The notes under the pieces were generated by a model. It was not told the DNA's origin and ran no database searches. It worked only from the letters and a program-made list of their open reading frames with translations. From Bacteriovoracaceae bacterium UBA6153 (GTDB lineage Bacteria; Bdellovibrionota; Bacteriovoracia; Bacteriovoracales; Bacteriovoracaceae), in NCBI GenBank assembly GCA_002428265.1, contig DIUR01000018.1, forward strand, positions 1 to 64,000: a stretch of DNA of 64,000 bases, in the 5' to 3' direction. The first letter of the stretch is position 1. Every line of letters begins with the position of its first letter. The translations under genes and the position numbers were made by a program. Of this stretch, positions 31,613 through 40,378 are shown piece by piece.

Positions 31613-33742
31613 CTACTTTCCAAAAAATGATTTAAATAAATCGACACATGTATTCTTCATGTGAACCATGCCTAATTTCACCATATCAATCTTTGTCAGC
31701 GGATAATCATAATCGCGGTCAGCAATCGCATGCCCTAGATTGGCAATAGCGGTTTTTACAATGACGTTTTTGAACATCTCAGTTTCTCCCATACTCTCCG
31801 GCAGCTGCTTTAAAAGCAGTGACCCACGAGCGAAAGCACCAAGATTTTCTGAGACGAAGTAGTTTTTCTGAACACACCAAACAACCCACTCCTCTGGCCT
31901 CTTTAAAGGATTGATCTTCATTTCAGCTTCAATCTCTTTTAAAAGTTTTGCCCTCAGTGCGGGCTCACTTCTATTCATTGATACCATCAGTCCATCGGCA
32001 AGTGTTTTAGGAGATTTCAGGTAAGCTCCTGCACCAACTAATAAAAATGCTCTCTGGTCTTCCTTTGTAAGTGTTGAAGAAAGTCCAAAATCAAATAAGT
32101 GAATTTTAATTTTGCCTTCATCTTCAGTCAGCAGAACTCTAAAATTTCCCTGGTGAAGATCTGCATTCAAAAAGCCACTTCTAAAAAGCGCTTCTTCAAA
32201 CCACATTCTTACCATTTCCTGAGCGATAACTTTTTTAGTCGCAACATCGTCTAGCTTGGCAAACTTTACTCCGCCAGCAGCAAACTCCTGCACATGCAGA
32301 TTAGACTTTCCATTTGGTGCCATAAAAACTTCCGGCACTCTCATTTCAAGCATTTTAAACTTTTCATTTTTCACAACCTTAACTGAACGGTTGTAAATAT
32401 CAAAGGCCATCTTTTGTTTTTGTACGGCCACACTTAAATCAACTTCATCGTTCAAAAATTTCTCTACGCTATCAATAAGAGTCGACATGACCTTGATGTC
32501 TTCAACTCCTTCTTGAGCAAACAGCGCTTCGTTATCTGGAACGAACTGTCTTAGAATTTTAATATCTTCTTTACAACGATCAGCAACTCCGGGTTTTAAA
32601 AATCTGAGAGCAACTTCAACTTCTTTATCATCAACCCAAATACTGGCCTTATTAACCTGAGCAATCGTTCCCGTCCCAAGTGGTTTTTGATCAATAGAGC
32701 GAACCTCGAATCCACCGACGTCAGTCTTCACTACTTCATCTACTAGATGAATAGGCACTTCTTTTCCAGATGATTCAAGAATTTCCATCAGCTTTGAAAA
32801 TTGTCCGCCGACTCCTTTTTCTTTTCCAATTTGTTGAAGAACTTTCCCTAATCCCGGGCCGGTATTTCTGAAAACAATTTTTAAAACTTCTTCTTCTGGA
32901 AGTTTTATTCCACCTGTAACGAGCTCTGACATAATCGTTTTGACAACATCATCAGGAACTTTCGTGAAGTAGTAATCCATAAATTTAACGACAACTCTGA
33001 TCTGTCCACTTTTCATATCGACCTGACCGCTTTTAGCAATCTCAGATCCGATACTTCTGATTTTCATTTCGTGCTTCTGGATTTTTGCCTCAACTAGATT
33101 CACGGCCTTGATCATTTTTTCTTCTTCAGTGCCATTTGAATCTAGTAATTTTTCTATTTCTTCATAGTTGGGATGAAGATCAAACTCTGCTCCCATAAAT
33201 TTTTGAACAGCTGTTTTATAGTTGTCGCCTAACTTGGCCCTGTTGACCTCGTTGATATTTTGGTAGAGAGTTGAAAAAAGTGAAAGCCCTTCGAGTAGAT
33301 CAATTTTTATTTTAGGAGCAGGAAGCCCTGCTGCTTCTTTATTTAAGAAGCGCAACTCTTCTTTTAGTGACCATAATGGTGCTTTTTTAATAACTGTATA
33401 ATTTTTCTCTCCAGCTTTTTCTGCTCTGATGTTTGACAGTACGACAGGATAAATCTTGTTGAAATAATTTTCTGCTTCTTTAAAAATTTTAACTTTATAA
33501 GCATCATCCCTTGAAGTCGCTTCAATCAAATACTTAAGTAGATTCTCTTCAACCGTTTTAACTTCGGCCTTGCGTTCTGGACTTAGGTTAGCTTCATAAT
33601 GACTTTTGAACTCATCTAATAATGCTTCAAGATCAGAGTTTGCAATAACTCTCTTTTGATTTGCTACCGGCACTGAGCAAGCAGAGACCATTACAAAGAT
33701 GATGAGAGTGCTGAAGATCAATAATATTTTATTTTTAACCAT
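31613..33742 (-). CDS. Lipoprotein with an ABC1/UbiB-type kinase-like domain
   Basis: 709 residues. It opens with a lipoprotein signal (LIIFVMVSACS, lipobox Cys22) and a helical region to about residue 330. The ABC1/AarF kinase domain follows: KPLGTGTIAQVNKAS (the family's Ala-rich loop, here GTGT), VALRFLKPGV, NADLHQGNF with Asp528, and LFDFG with Asp551. The usual ATP-binding Lys of the VAVK motif is Arg380. UbiB-family proteins support quinone synthesis at the inner face of the membrane, so an export signal is odd: either the N-terminus is a retained anchor or this is a divergent, perhaps ATP-independent, envelope protein. Confidence 0.75.
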   Translation of the reverse strand: MVKNKILLIFSTLIIFVMVSACSVPVANQKRVIANSDLEALLDEFKSHYEANLSPERKAEVKTVEENLLKYLIEATSRDDAYKVKIFKEAENYFNKIYPVVLSNIRAEKAGEKNYTVIKKAPLWSLKEELRFLNKEAAGLPAPKIKIDLLEGLSLFSTLYQNINEVNRAKLGDNYKTAVQKFMGAEFDLHPNYEEIEKLLDSNGTEEEKMIKAVNLVEAKIQKHEMKIRSIGSEIAKSGQVDMKSGQIRVVVKFMDYYFTKVPDDVVKTIMSELVTGGIKLPEEEVLKIVFRNTGPGLGKVLQQIGKEKGVGGQFSKLMEILESSGKEVPIHLVDEVVKTDVGGFEVRSIDQKPLGTGTIAQVNKASIWVDDKEVEVALRFLKPGVADRCKEDIKILRQFVPDNEALFAQEGVEDIKVMSTLIDSVEKFLNDEVDLSVAVQKQKMAFDIYNRSVKVVKNEKFKMLEMRVPEVFMAPNGKSNLHVQEFAAGGVKFAKLDDVATKKVIAQEMVRMWFEEALFRSGFLNADLHQGNFRVLLTEDEGKIKIHLFDFGLSSTLTKEDQRAFLLVGAGAYLKSPKTLADGLMVSMNRSEPALRAKLLKEIEAEMKINPLKRPEEWVVWCVQKNYFVSENLGAFARGSLLLKQLPESMGETEMFKNVIVKTAIANLGHAIADRDYDYPLTKIDMVKLGMVHMKNTCVDLFKSFFGK

Positions 33743-33844
33743 GGCATTTTATCGGTAAAGTTTGAGAAAGACCTTATAAGCTATGGAAAATTAACTTTGA
33801 TTGAGCTAACCCCCTGTAAAGTTTACTCAAAAGGCAGGGATTTC

Positions 33845-33872
33845 TTGAGAGTTTTGCTCAGAAGTGTAGATT
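33845..33872 (+). promoter_or_regulatory. Probable promoter of the HExxH protein gene
   Basis: TTGAGA (33845-33850), 16 bp, TAGATT (33867-33872), about 30 bp before the ATG. Confidence 0.45.
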
Positions 33873-33903
33873 AGATGAGTTAACCATATTACCGGGACAC
33901 TCT

Positions 33904-34881
33904 ATGAAAAAGCTACTCATTGCCTCTCTATTAGCAACGACGACTCTAACAAATGCCAGCGATATCGTTTTATCAAAAGGCATTAAATCAAAACTAAGAG
34001 ATAACATTGAAAGAGATTTAAATGCTCTTGATAATTTAAAATTCAAAGACGCCTCACCCGAGTCTTTAAAGACTATGGGACTATCTAACTTATCTGCTCA
34101 AACAGCTTCAAAATGGCTTGGCGATAGAGTCAATTACGTAGTTGATGAAAATGCCATCTCAGTTCTAAAGCTATTGCTTAAGAAAGTTATCTTTGTTGAA
34201 AGAGAAGGTGTAACTTTTCCAAATGCTAACGTTGTTCCTTATGCACTAGATCCTGTTAATAAGCGCCCAGCTGCAGTCCTTCCAGAAGTCCCCACTCTGT
34301 GGCCAGAAGCTGTTGCTGACAAAAAAGAAAGTGATGACGAAGAAAAAGGCTTTGTTGTTATGTCTAACGTTGGGGCCGCTCTTTATATGGGTGGAAAACA
34401 ATCAAACCAAGTTTACGGTATGAAAGTTTCAAGAGGATTACTAAAATCTCCTCTGAAAGCAATTGCTGAGTCTCCACGTGTTGGGATCATTCAAATTGGT
34501 GAAGGTCTCTTCATGAAAGAGCTTACTTTAAATAACCAAAATCCAGCCTCAATCGCTAACAGCATCAACCGCCTTGCAACTTTCTTTCATGAAGCAAGAC
34601 ACAGTGATGGTAACGGAACAAGTTTAGGATTTGCTCACTCTAACTGCCCTCCAGGTCACGACTATTCTGGAGCTGCTGCTTGTGATGAAAACTTAAATGG
34701 CCCTTATACTGTTGGGGCAACAATGGCGCTTGAAATGTTAAAAGGATGCCAGGACACTTGTACAGAAAGAGAAAAAGAAATCTTAAAACTTGTTATTCTT
34801 GATAGCCAAAGCAGAGTCATGAAAACAACTTATAAAGGAACTCCTGCAACTGTGTGGGATGATGCTCCTGAAAGCCTATAA
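33904..34881 (+). CDS. Secreted putative zinc metallopeptidase (HExxH)
   Basis: 325 residues with a signal peptide (MKKLLIASLLATTTLTNAS). The motif FFHEARHSDGNG gives His229-Glu230-x-x-His233, a zincin site. It is followed by GFAHSNCPPGHDYSGAAACDENLNGPY, which offers further His/Asp ligands and a likely disulphide, and later CQDTC. No known peptidase family is recognised, so activity is inferred from the motif alone. It has its own promoter and a strong terminator, so it is monocistronic. A role in degrading host or prey proteins fits the suspected lifestyle. Confidence 0.65.
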   Translation: MKKLLIASLLATTTLTNASDIVLSKGIKSKLRDNIERDLNALDNLKFKDASPESLKTMGLSNLSAQTASKWLGDRVNYVVDENAISVLKLLLKKVIFVEREGVTFPNANVVPYALDPVNKRPAAVLPEVPTLWPEAVADKKESDDEEKGFVVMSNVGAALYMGGKQSNQVYGMKVSRGLLKSPLKAIAESPRVGIIQIGEGLFMKELTLNNQNPASIANSINRLATFFHEARHSDGNGTSLGFAHSNCPPGHDYSGAAACDENLNGPYTVGATMALEMLKGCQDTCTEREKEILKLVILDSQSRVMKTTYKGTPATVWDDAPESL

Positions 34882-34907
34882 GACTTAAAATATTTTCTTT
34901 AATTTCA

Positions 34908-34935
34908 AAGGCCTGAGTTATCTCAGGCCTTGTTA
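34908..34935 (+). terminator. Terminator after the HExxH protein gene
   Basis: AAGGCCTGAG (34908-34917), loop TTAT, CTCAGGCCTT (34922-34931): a perfect 10-bp stem followed by a short T-rich stretch. Confidence 0.85.
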
Positions 34936-35021
34936 TTATCGCCTCTCCGACGTTTTTACTAAAGTATTTTCCCCAAGACTCCGAAAGGTTATTAGACCTT
35001 AAAATCTTAAAAGGAAAATTT

Positions 35022-35564
35022 ATGAAGGCCCATCTACTCGCTCTAACAATGTTAACTTTCGCCACTACAACTTATGCATTTGAAAAAGTTGCTGTTGAAG
35101 ACGGACATTTTACAAAAGTGAATGCTGCTTTAAACAATGAAAAAGATATGAAGATTCAGTCGTTGAATAAACTTCTGGAACAACAACAAAAATCATACGA
35201 GAGAAAAATTGTCTTTCTTGAGGATGAACTAAAAAAGTCTAAAGACCGCTTAATTGAGAAATCAATTAACCACGATAAAATCCAGGCGATGACTGAGTCT
35301 CGTTTTAACGAAGAGGCTGCATTCTTAAAAAGAGAAGTGGTAGCAAAAACGAAAACGATGATGGAGTACCAAAGACAACTTGAAAAAATTAAGCCCTCTG
35401 AAGACCTAAAACAACTTATTAAGATCAACACTGATCTTGCTGTTGAGCTTAGAAAGACTTCAGATCAAATGGCGCTTATTCAGTTTAAAGGGTCCGCTCT
35501 GGCAGATAAGCCAGACACTGTAGAAGCTAAAGGTGGACGTATGCCTGCTAGTGTAGAGCACTAA
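35022..35564 (+). CDS. Exported coiled-coil protein
   Basis: 180 residues with a signal peptide (ends ...TTTYA|FEK). Residues about 40-145 are an almost unbroken coiled coil (QSLNKLLEQQQKSYERKIVF, LEDELKKSKDRLIEKSINHD). No catalytic motif. It is monocistronic between two strong terminators. Probably a periplasmic structural or scaffolding protein; family unknown. Confidence 0.65.
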   Translation: MKAHLLALTMLTFATTTYAFEKVAVEDGHFTKVNAALNNEKDMKIQSLNKLLEQQQKSYERKIVFLEDELKKSKDRLIEKSINHDKIQAMTESRFNEEAAFLKREVVAKTKTMMEYQRQLEKIKPSEDLKQLIKINTDLAVELRKTSDQMALIQFKGSALADKPDTVEAKGGRMPASVEH

Positions 35565-35592
35565 TTAAAGACTAAGAAACACACTTAAAAAA

Positions 35593-35620
35593 GGCAGGAC
35601 TTGTTCCTGCCTTTTTTTTT
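35593..35620 (+). terminator. Strong terminator after the coiled-coil gene
   Basis: GGCAGGA (35593-35599), 5-base loop, TCCTGCC (35605-35611), then a run of T preceded by a run of A. Confidence 0.93.
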
Positions 35621-35719
35621 TGTCACTTTCCCGGCATTTTTGATCTCGCTAAAAAATCCCTAAAATCGCCAATAACCCCTTAGAACAACACCCTTTAAAC
35701 CAATCAAACCAGTCCAGTA

Positions 35720-35747
35720 TTGATGCTTTCCTACATTTCTCTACAAT
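35720..35747 (+). promoter_or_regulatory. Probable promoter of the anchored coiled-coil operon
   Basis: TTGATG (35720-35725), 16 bp, TACAAT (35742-35747). The leader then contains a 6-bp hairpin ATGAGG/CCTCAT (35764-35783) before the ATG at 35804. Confidence 0.5.
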
Positions 35748-35803
35748 GGTCTTCAATCAACGAATGAGGGCTTCACTCCTCATCAAATCAGCGAAAGAAA
35801 ACT

Positions 35804-36556
35804 ATGAGAACAATTTCGATTATTGCATTCACAAGCTTTCTGCTTCTTTGGGGAGTCTACTTTCTCCTTAAAGATAATTCTAAAATGACTGCCAGCAATT
35901 CAAATAACACTGAAGCCCTGGAAGAGTCTCTGACAAAAGAAGGAACAATTCTTTCTGCAAAAAGAAAGCGTGAACTAGATCAGATCGGTGCGGTCATCAA
36001 TGAAAATACCGTAAGACTCGATGATGCCACTAAAGAAGAAATCAGAGTTGCTAAAAAAGGTTATGACAAAAAAGAAGGGGTAAAAGAACTTCAGGCCCTT
36101 CTTGAGAGCAGCTACCTTGATAACAACAGCTCTATGAAAGACATCAAACGCATTCAGGGTGAGATTGTTGAGTTGAAAAATAAACTCAAAGAAGATGTCT
36201 CTAACACTGAAAAATGGGACCCTCGTTTTGTATATTATTTAATGATTCAGGAAAATTATACTTATCCTGAAATTAACATGATCAAGTCCCTTGCTGAAAA
36301 CGGATTGAACATGGAAGAGATTGAATACATCAATGAACTTATTCGTGAAGAGTCTTTCCTTGAGAGAATCATGGCCTTCAAAGCTCAGGGAGATGTAAGC
36401 CGTACAGTTGCTTCATTTAAAAAGACTAATAAAAAAGAAAAAGACGACTTTATCGATGATGTGAATGCAGAAGGTGCAAGCATTGAAGATAAGCTTATCG
36501 AGATGAATTACAATCAAGCTGAGAAAGAGGAAATGATATATGGAAACAACCAATAA
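35804..36556 (+). CDS. Membrane-anchored coiled-coil protein
   Basis: 250 residues. One N-terminal span (TISIIAFTSFLLLWGVYFLL) is followed by a long charged helical region outside the membrane. No enzymatic motif and no recognised family. The last bases overlap or nearly touch the next gene, a two-span HAMP-like membrane protein, so the two probably act together. Confidence 0.6.
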   Translation: MRTISIIAFTSFLLLWGVYFLLKDNSKMTASNSNNTEALEESLTKEGTILSAKRKRELDQIGAVINENTVRLDDATKEEIRVAKKGYDKKEGVKELQALLESSYLDNNSSMKDIKRIQGEIVELKNKLKEDVSNTEKWDPRFVYYLMIQENYTYPEINMIKSLAENGLNMEEIEYINELIREESFLERIMAFKAQGDVSRTVASFKKTNKKEKDDFIDDVNAEGASIEDKLIEMNYNQAEKEEMIYGNNQ

Positions 36557-36572
36557 TAAGCAGGATCACACT

Positions 36573-37103
36573 ATGCAATCAACTAAAAAAAGAATTCCAC
36601 TTGTAAGTTTACTGCTAAGAGAAAAGAAATTTTTAATCAACAATGATTTTCAGATTCAGTTTATGGTGTCAGTCCTGTTGATTTCAATCTGCTCTATGTC
36701 GGTGATCTACCTGGCCAACGACTATTTCTTTCACTCTTATATGCAAAGAGGTGAAGCACTGAACCTTCCTCCTGATCATCCATTCTTTTTGATGATTCAT
36801 GAGCAGAAAAAATTTATGACAAATGTGTTTGTAGTCGTAGCTTGCAGCATCTCAGGAATCGCGGGAATCTGGGGTCTCTTCTACTCTCACAAGATCGCCG
36901 GGCCGCTTTACAGACTTAATAAGTATTTTACTCAAGCGGCTGTCGACTCTACTCCACTTAACAAGAAAATCTATTTCCGTGATGGAGACTTTTTCCAGGA
37001 AGTTCCTGAATCAATCAATAAGTATATTGATAGTATGGGGACAGATGAGAAGTCTACGACCAGAGCTGGGACAACGACCAATGAAATGGACCCTGCTGCT
37101 TAA
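36573..37103 (+). CDS. Two-span membrane protein with HAMP-like segment
   Basis: 176 residues from ATG 36573 (AGGA upstream); an earlier ATG at 36540 with GAGG would add 11 residues and overlap the previous gene by 17 bp, and I cannot exclude it. Two membrane spans (about 25-45 and 85-110) are followed by HKIAGPLYRLNKYFTQAA, a HAMP-like linker with the conserved Pro. No kinase or methyl-acceptor domain follows, so it is a HAMP-only signalling or regulatory membrane protein. Its end overlaps the convergent HIT gene by 4 bp. Confidence 0.6.
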   Translation: MQSTKKRIPLVSLLLREKKFLINNDFQIQFMVSVLLISICSMSVIYLANDYFFHSYMQRGEALNLPPDHPFFLMIHEQKKFMTNVFVVVACSISGIAGIWGLFYSHKIAGPLYRLNKYFTQAAVDSTPLNKKIYFRDGDFFQEVPESINKYIDSMGTDEKSTTRAGTTTNEMDPAA

Positions 37104-37516
37104 TCGATAAAATCAAAAAAGTTAGATTTAATATTCTCAAGTTCTGTTTGATCAAACTCCTGAGTGGTCGGTGTTCCCCAGATGGGACCCGGCCATGCAC
37201 GGTCTTCTGGATATCTGGCAATCACATGAAAATGCAGCTGCTGAACGATATTGCCAAGAGATCCAATATTCAATTTATGTGGCCTGTAGTGAGATTTTAA
37301 AAACTCAGACACAATAGTCACTTCTTCCATCAGCATATTTTGTTCTTCATGAGTAAGGTCGATGAGCTCAACGGCTGCAACCTTTCTTGGAACTATGACA
37401 AACCACGGGTTCTCTTTATCGTTTTTTAGGTAAACTGAACTCAGTCCCATATTCTTAATAAAGATTGAGTTCTGCTCAATGACCGGGTCTACTGTAAACT
37501 TCGTACTAGTATTCAT
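37100..37516 (-). CDS. HIT-family hydrolase
   Basis: 138 residues from ATG 37516, where homology starts; the longer frame reads into pdxH. It has IFIKNMGLSSVYLKNDKENPWFVIVPR and the catalytic motif QLHFHVIARY (His-x-His; the first His of the classic triad is Gln, usual for this proteobacterial subgroup). HIT proteins hydrolyse nucleoside-phosphate bonds such as in dinucleoside polyphosphates or AMP-lysine. It lies 10 bp after pdxH and is probably co-transcribed with it. Confidence 0.85.
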   Translation of the reverse strand: MNTSTKFTVDPVIEQNSIFIKNMGLSSVYLKNDKENPWFVIVPRKVAAVELIDLTHEEQNMLMEEVTIVSEFLKSHYRPHKLNIGSLGNIVQQLHFHVIARYPEDRAWPGPIWGTPTTQEFDQTELENIKSNFFDFID

Positions 37517-37526
37517 TTGTTTAATC

Positions 37527-38129
37527 CTATGGCTGTAAGCGTGTAATCGCCCAGCCCTGCTGCGTCTTCTGAAATAAAAATCTATCGTTAATACGATAAT
37601 CTCCATAGACAAAAAATTCAAATTCATAAGGTTCGAATAAAAAACCTCCCCAATTGACAGGAAAAGGAATTTCATCACCATCAAATCTCGCAGAAGCTTC
37701 TGAGAGTTTTTTCATTAGAGCAGACTTGTCTTCAATCGGAGAACTTTGTTCTGAAATATAAGAAGCAAGCTGGCTTTGACGATCTCTGGATCTAAAATAG
37801 GCCTTCGAGTCTTCGGGACTCATTTTAGTCACCTTTCCTTGAACTCTCACCTGTCTCTTAGAAACGTGCCAGTAAAATAAAATGGCCGCTTCATTATTGG
37901 ATTCAAGCTCTCGGGATTTATTACTGGTGTAATTCGTATAGAACGTAAGACAGCCTGACTTGAGTCCTTTAAAGAGAACAGTTCTTGAGTCTGGGCGCCT
38001 AAGCTTTGAATCTATCGTCGACAAAGTCATTGCCTCAGGATTTTGCTCTACACTTTTTGCTTGTTCGTACCAGCTAGTAAATGAGTCAAGTGGGTTTTGT
38101 GTAAGCCCAAATTCACTTAAGTTTTCCAT
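37527..38129 (-). CDS. pdxH: Pyridoxamine 5'-phosphate oxidase
   Basis: 200 residues, the normal length. Family motifs are visible: PEAMTLSTID, RTVLFKGLKSGCLTFYTNY (FMN site), KSRELESNN, WHVSKRQVRVQGKV, SYISEQSSPI and the C-terminal NDRFLFQK...RLQP. It oxidises pyridoxine or pyridoxamine phosphate to pyridoxal phosphate using FMN and oxygen. First gene of a pair with the HIT protein. Confidence 0.95.
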   Translation of the reverse strand: MENLSEFGLTQNPLDSFTSWYEQAKSVEQNPEAMTLSTIDSKLRRPDSRTVLFKGLKSGCLTFYTNYTSNKSRELESNNEAAILFYWHVSKRQVRVQGKVTKMSPEDSKAYFRSRDRQSQLASYISEQSSPIEDKSALMKKLSEASARFDGDEIPFPVNWGGFLFEPYEFEFFVYGDYRINDRFLFQKTQQGWAITRLQP

Positions 38130-38217
38130 ATATTCCTTCTCACATCTTTGCTAAAATTAAGATTAAATTAACCTTAGTCTTGTACATTAACTTTACAGTA
38201 GACCGATATGCTAGAAA

Positions 38218-38601
38218 ATGAAAAAGTTTAAAATATTAATCGTTGAAGACGAAGAAATGCTTCTGGATCTCTTTGAGATGCTGATTTCTAGCGAAATCCA
38301 ATGTGAAATCACAACGGCCACCAATGGGTTTGAGGCCATCGATGCTGTAAAAGCTGATAAAAGTTTTGATTTAATTATTTCTGACTACAAAATGCCTAAA
38401 TGCTCAGGTGGTGAGCTCTACAGCTATAACTTGCAGCACGACAATATTGCATTTTATCTCTTCTCCGGCGGAGAGCTGGAAGATTATGCTGAGTTCGATG
38501 GTTTTTTAACAAGAAATCCTGACAATAGATTTTTCAATAAGCCCTTTAGCGAAAAAGATTTGATAAAAGAAATTAAGAGTCTTTACGCGAAAAGATCATA
38601 A
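38218..38601 (+). CDS. Stand-alone response-regulator receiver domain
   Basis: 127 residues forming a single CheY-like fold: ILIVEDEEMLL (acidic pocket), DLIISDYKMP (phospho-acceptor Asp), LFSGG (switch Ser) and FFNKPFSEKDL (Lys). There is no output domain. The kinase partner is not in this window. No ribosome site precedes the start and TATGCT lies 5 bp upstream, so the transcript may be leaderless. It overlaps the convergent rlmC gene by 29 bp. Confidence 0.9.
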   Translation: MKKFKILIVEDEEMLLDLFEMLISSEIQCEITTATNGFEAIDAVKADKSFDLIISDYKMPKCSGGELYSYNLQHDNIAFYLFSGGELEDYAEFDGFLTRNPDNRFFNKPFSEKDLIKEIKSLYAKRS

Positions 38602-39712
38602 GAGTTTCAAAATGCTCCGTAAAAGGAAACATATCAAAAATTCTCGTCTCTAATATTTCATACTGAGAAGACAGCATTGCATAATCCCGTGCCAGGGTTT
38701 CAGCATTACAACTAGAATATATTAAAAGTCTGGGCTTCAGATTCACAATATTGGTGATGATCTCAGCATTAAGCCCTCTTCTGGGAGGATTCACTAAAAC
38801 AGCATCGAATTTTTTTTGTTGGGATTTTAAAAATTGATCTACATCGAGAGCTTTGAACTCAATACTTCCAGAGACGCTGTTGAACTCTTTAGATGCGTCT
38901 GCACATTTGATGGCCTCTTGAGAGATCTCTACACCTAAAACATCAGGACAGCTCTGTGCCGCAAAATAAGAAAAAGCTCCTACTCCGCAGTAAAGATCTA
39001 AAAAAGATTTTACTTCATACTTTGAAACCGCGTCCCCTGCACTTTGATACAATTGTCCGGCAATCTCAGGTGTAACCTGAAAAAAACTTCTAGGTCCAAG
39101 TGTTAAATTAACATTTCCAAAAGTATGTTTAATAAGCTGATCAGTGGTCAAAACAATTTCTTCTACGCCTTCCATGACGGCCTTATGTTCTGGCTGCAAG
39201 TTAACTGTGACAACTTTAATAGATTCAATTTCGTGAACGAGTTCCTGGGCCATTTTTTTCAGGCGATCAAGAGACTCTTTTGAACGGACAACAAAACGTA
39301 AGAGTACATCCTGAGTGCTCTCACTCTTAGATAAAATGACATATTTTAATTCACCTTTTTTTTCTATAAGTGAATAAGGAATGATTTTATACTGAGCAAG
39401 TTTTGTTTTTAGAAGAGGCAGAAGAGTATTTAAGCCGGGCATGTGAAGTGGGCATTCTTCCAGAACATGAAAGGCCATGGCCGAATCGTAAAATCCAAAT
39501 TCAATGTTGTTATCAATGCCGTAGACGGCGAGTTTGGCCTTATTTCGCGAGCCTGTAGCTGAAGTTACTCCAATAGTCTTTTTTGACTTGAGATCGACTC
39601 CTAAAAAAAGGGCATTCAATTTTTCTTCTTTCAAAAGAAGTGTAGCTGCGTAACTTTTATCTAAAAGTTCACACGAGCGGCAGTGAGAAATATTAAACGC
39701 GTGGCAATCCAT
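38573..39712 (-). CDS. rlmC: 23S rRNA (uracil-C5)-methyltransferase, RlmC type
   Basis: 379 residues. The N-terminus MDCHAFNISHCRSC places Cys3, Cys11 and Cys14 as in RlmC, which binds a 4Fe-4S cluster with a fourth Cys (HVLEECPLHM here). The methyltransferase part has FLDLYCGVGAFS (SAM), VNPPRRGL and IYSSCNAETLARD, the last holding the catalytic Cys. It methylates a specific uridine of 23S rRNA. It lacks the TRAM domain of RumA-type enzymes, consistent with RlmC. Confidence 0.88.
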   Translation of the reverse strand: MDCHAFNISHCRSCELLDKSYAATLLLKEEKLNALFLGVDLKSKKTIGVTSATGSRNKAKLAVYGIDNNIEFGFYDSAMAFHVLEECPLHMPGLNTLLPLLKTKLAQYKIIPYSLIEKKGELKYVILSKSESTQDVLLRFVVRSKESLDRLKKMAQELVHEIESIKVVTVNLQPEHKAVMEGVEEIVLTTDQLIKHTFGNVNLTLGPRSFFQVTPEIAGQLYQSAGDAVSKYEVKSFLDLYCGVGAFSYFAAQSCPDVLGVEISQEAIKCADASKEFNSVSGSIEFKALDVDQFLKSQQKKFDAVLVNPPRRGLNAEIITNIVNLKPRLLIYSSCNAETLARDYAMLSSQYEILETRIFDMFPFTEHFETLMIFSRKDS

Positions 39713-39781
39713 AAAAATCCAATTGATTTATCGAAGAAAGCATGAGTAATTTATCTTATCACATTCTACAGGAAAAAAACT

Positions 39782-40372
39782 ATGTCGCTGACACTTATTG
39801 GATCTCATACTTCTCCCTTTGTAAGAAAACTTAGGCTCCTGCTTCATGGTGACCAGACGGTAACCTTCAAAGTCGTCAATTATTTAGAAGAAGAAGGAAA
39901 TGCCTATTTAAAATCAGTAAATCCACTTAATCAGCTTCCAATGCTCCTTGATGGAAACCAGCCGGTCTATAATTCAAGAATTATCTTCAACCATATTTCA
40001 AAAATTAAAGGCATTGCTCCCCTGACGATTGATGAAGAAAATATCCTTTCTGCCATTGATACCATGCTCGATACTGGCGTTAATTTATTCTCGTTAAGAA
40101 AAGGTGGAATCAATATCCATGACGAATCTAACTACTTTCTTGTCAGACAAAATGAACGTATTCCAAGCATTGTAAAAATGCTCACGCCTTGGGCAGTAAA
40201 ACTAGACCCTAAGTCTGATTGGAACTTTCTTACCATGAGTCTGTATTCGGCCGTATTTTGGATGGGTTTTAGAGACGTTTACGATATGAGTAAGCATCCT
40301 GAAATGATGGAGTTCCTGGAGAAATTTAAAAATTGTCCAGGTATCGTTGAAACCGACATCCCAAAAACTTAA
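39782..40372 (+). CDS. Glutathione S-transferase-like protein
   Basis: 196 residues. The N-terminal thioredoxin-like fold starts SLTLIGSHTSPFVRKLRLLL, with NPLNQLPMLLDGNQPVYNSRIIFNHI giving the cis-Pro and the glutathione Ser/Ile contacts; a helical C-terminal domain follows. AGGAAAAAAA precedes the ATG. The substrate is unknown. Confidence 0.85.
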   Translation: MSLTLIGSHTSPFVRKLRLLLHGDQTVTFKVVNYLEEEGNAYLKSVNPLNQLPMLLDGNQPVYNSRIIFNHISKIKGIAPLTIDEENILSAIDTMLDTGVNLFSLRKGGINIHDESNYFLVRQNERIPSIVKMLTPWAVKLDPKSDWNFLTMSLYSAVFWMGFRDVYDMSKHPEMMEFLEKFKNCPGIVETDIPKT

Positions 40373-40378
40373 AGTATA

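Noticed and set aside
37517..37684. N-terminal extension of the HIT protein
   Set aside because: The longer frame is antisense-free but runs through the 3' end of pdxH in another frame; homology begins only at the ATG at 37516.
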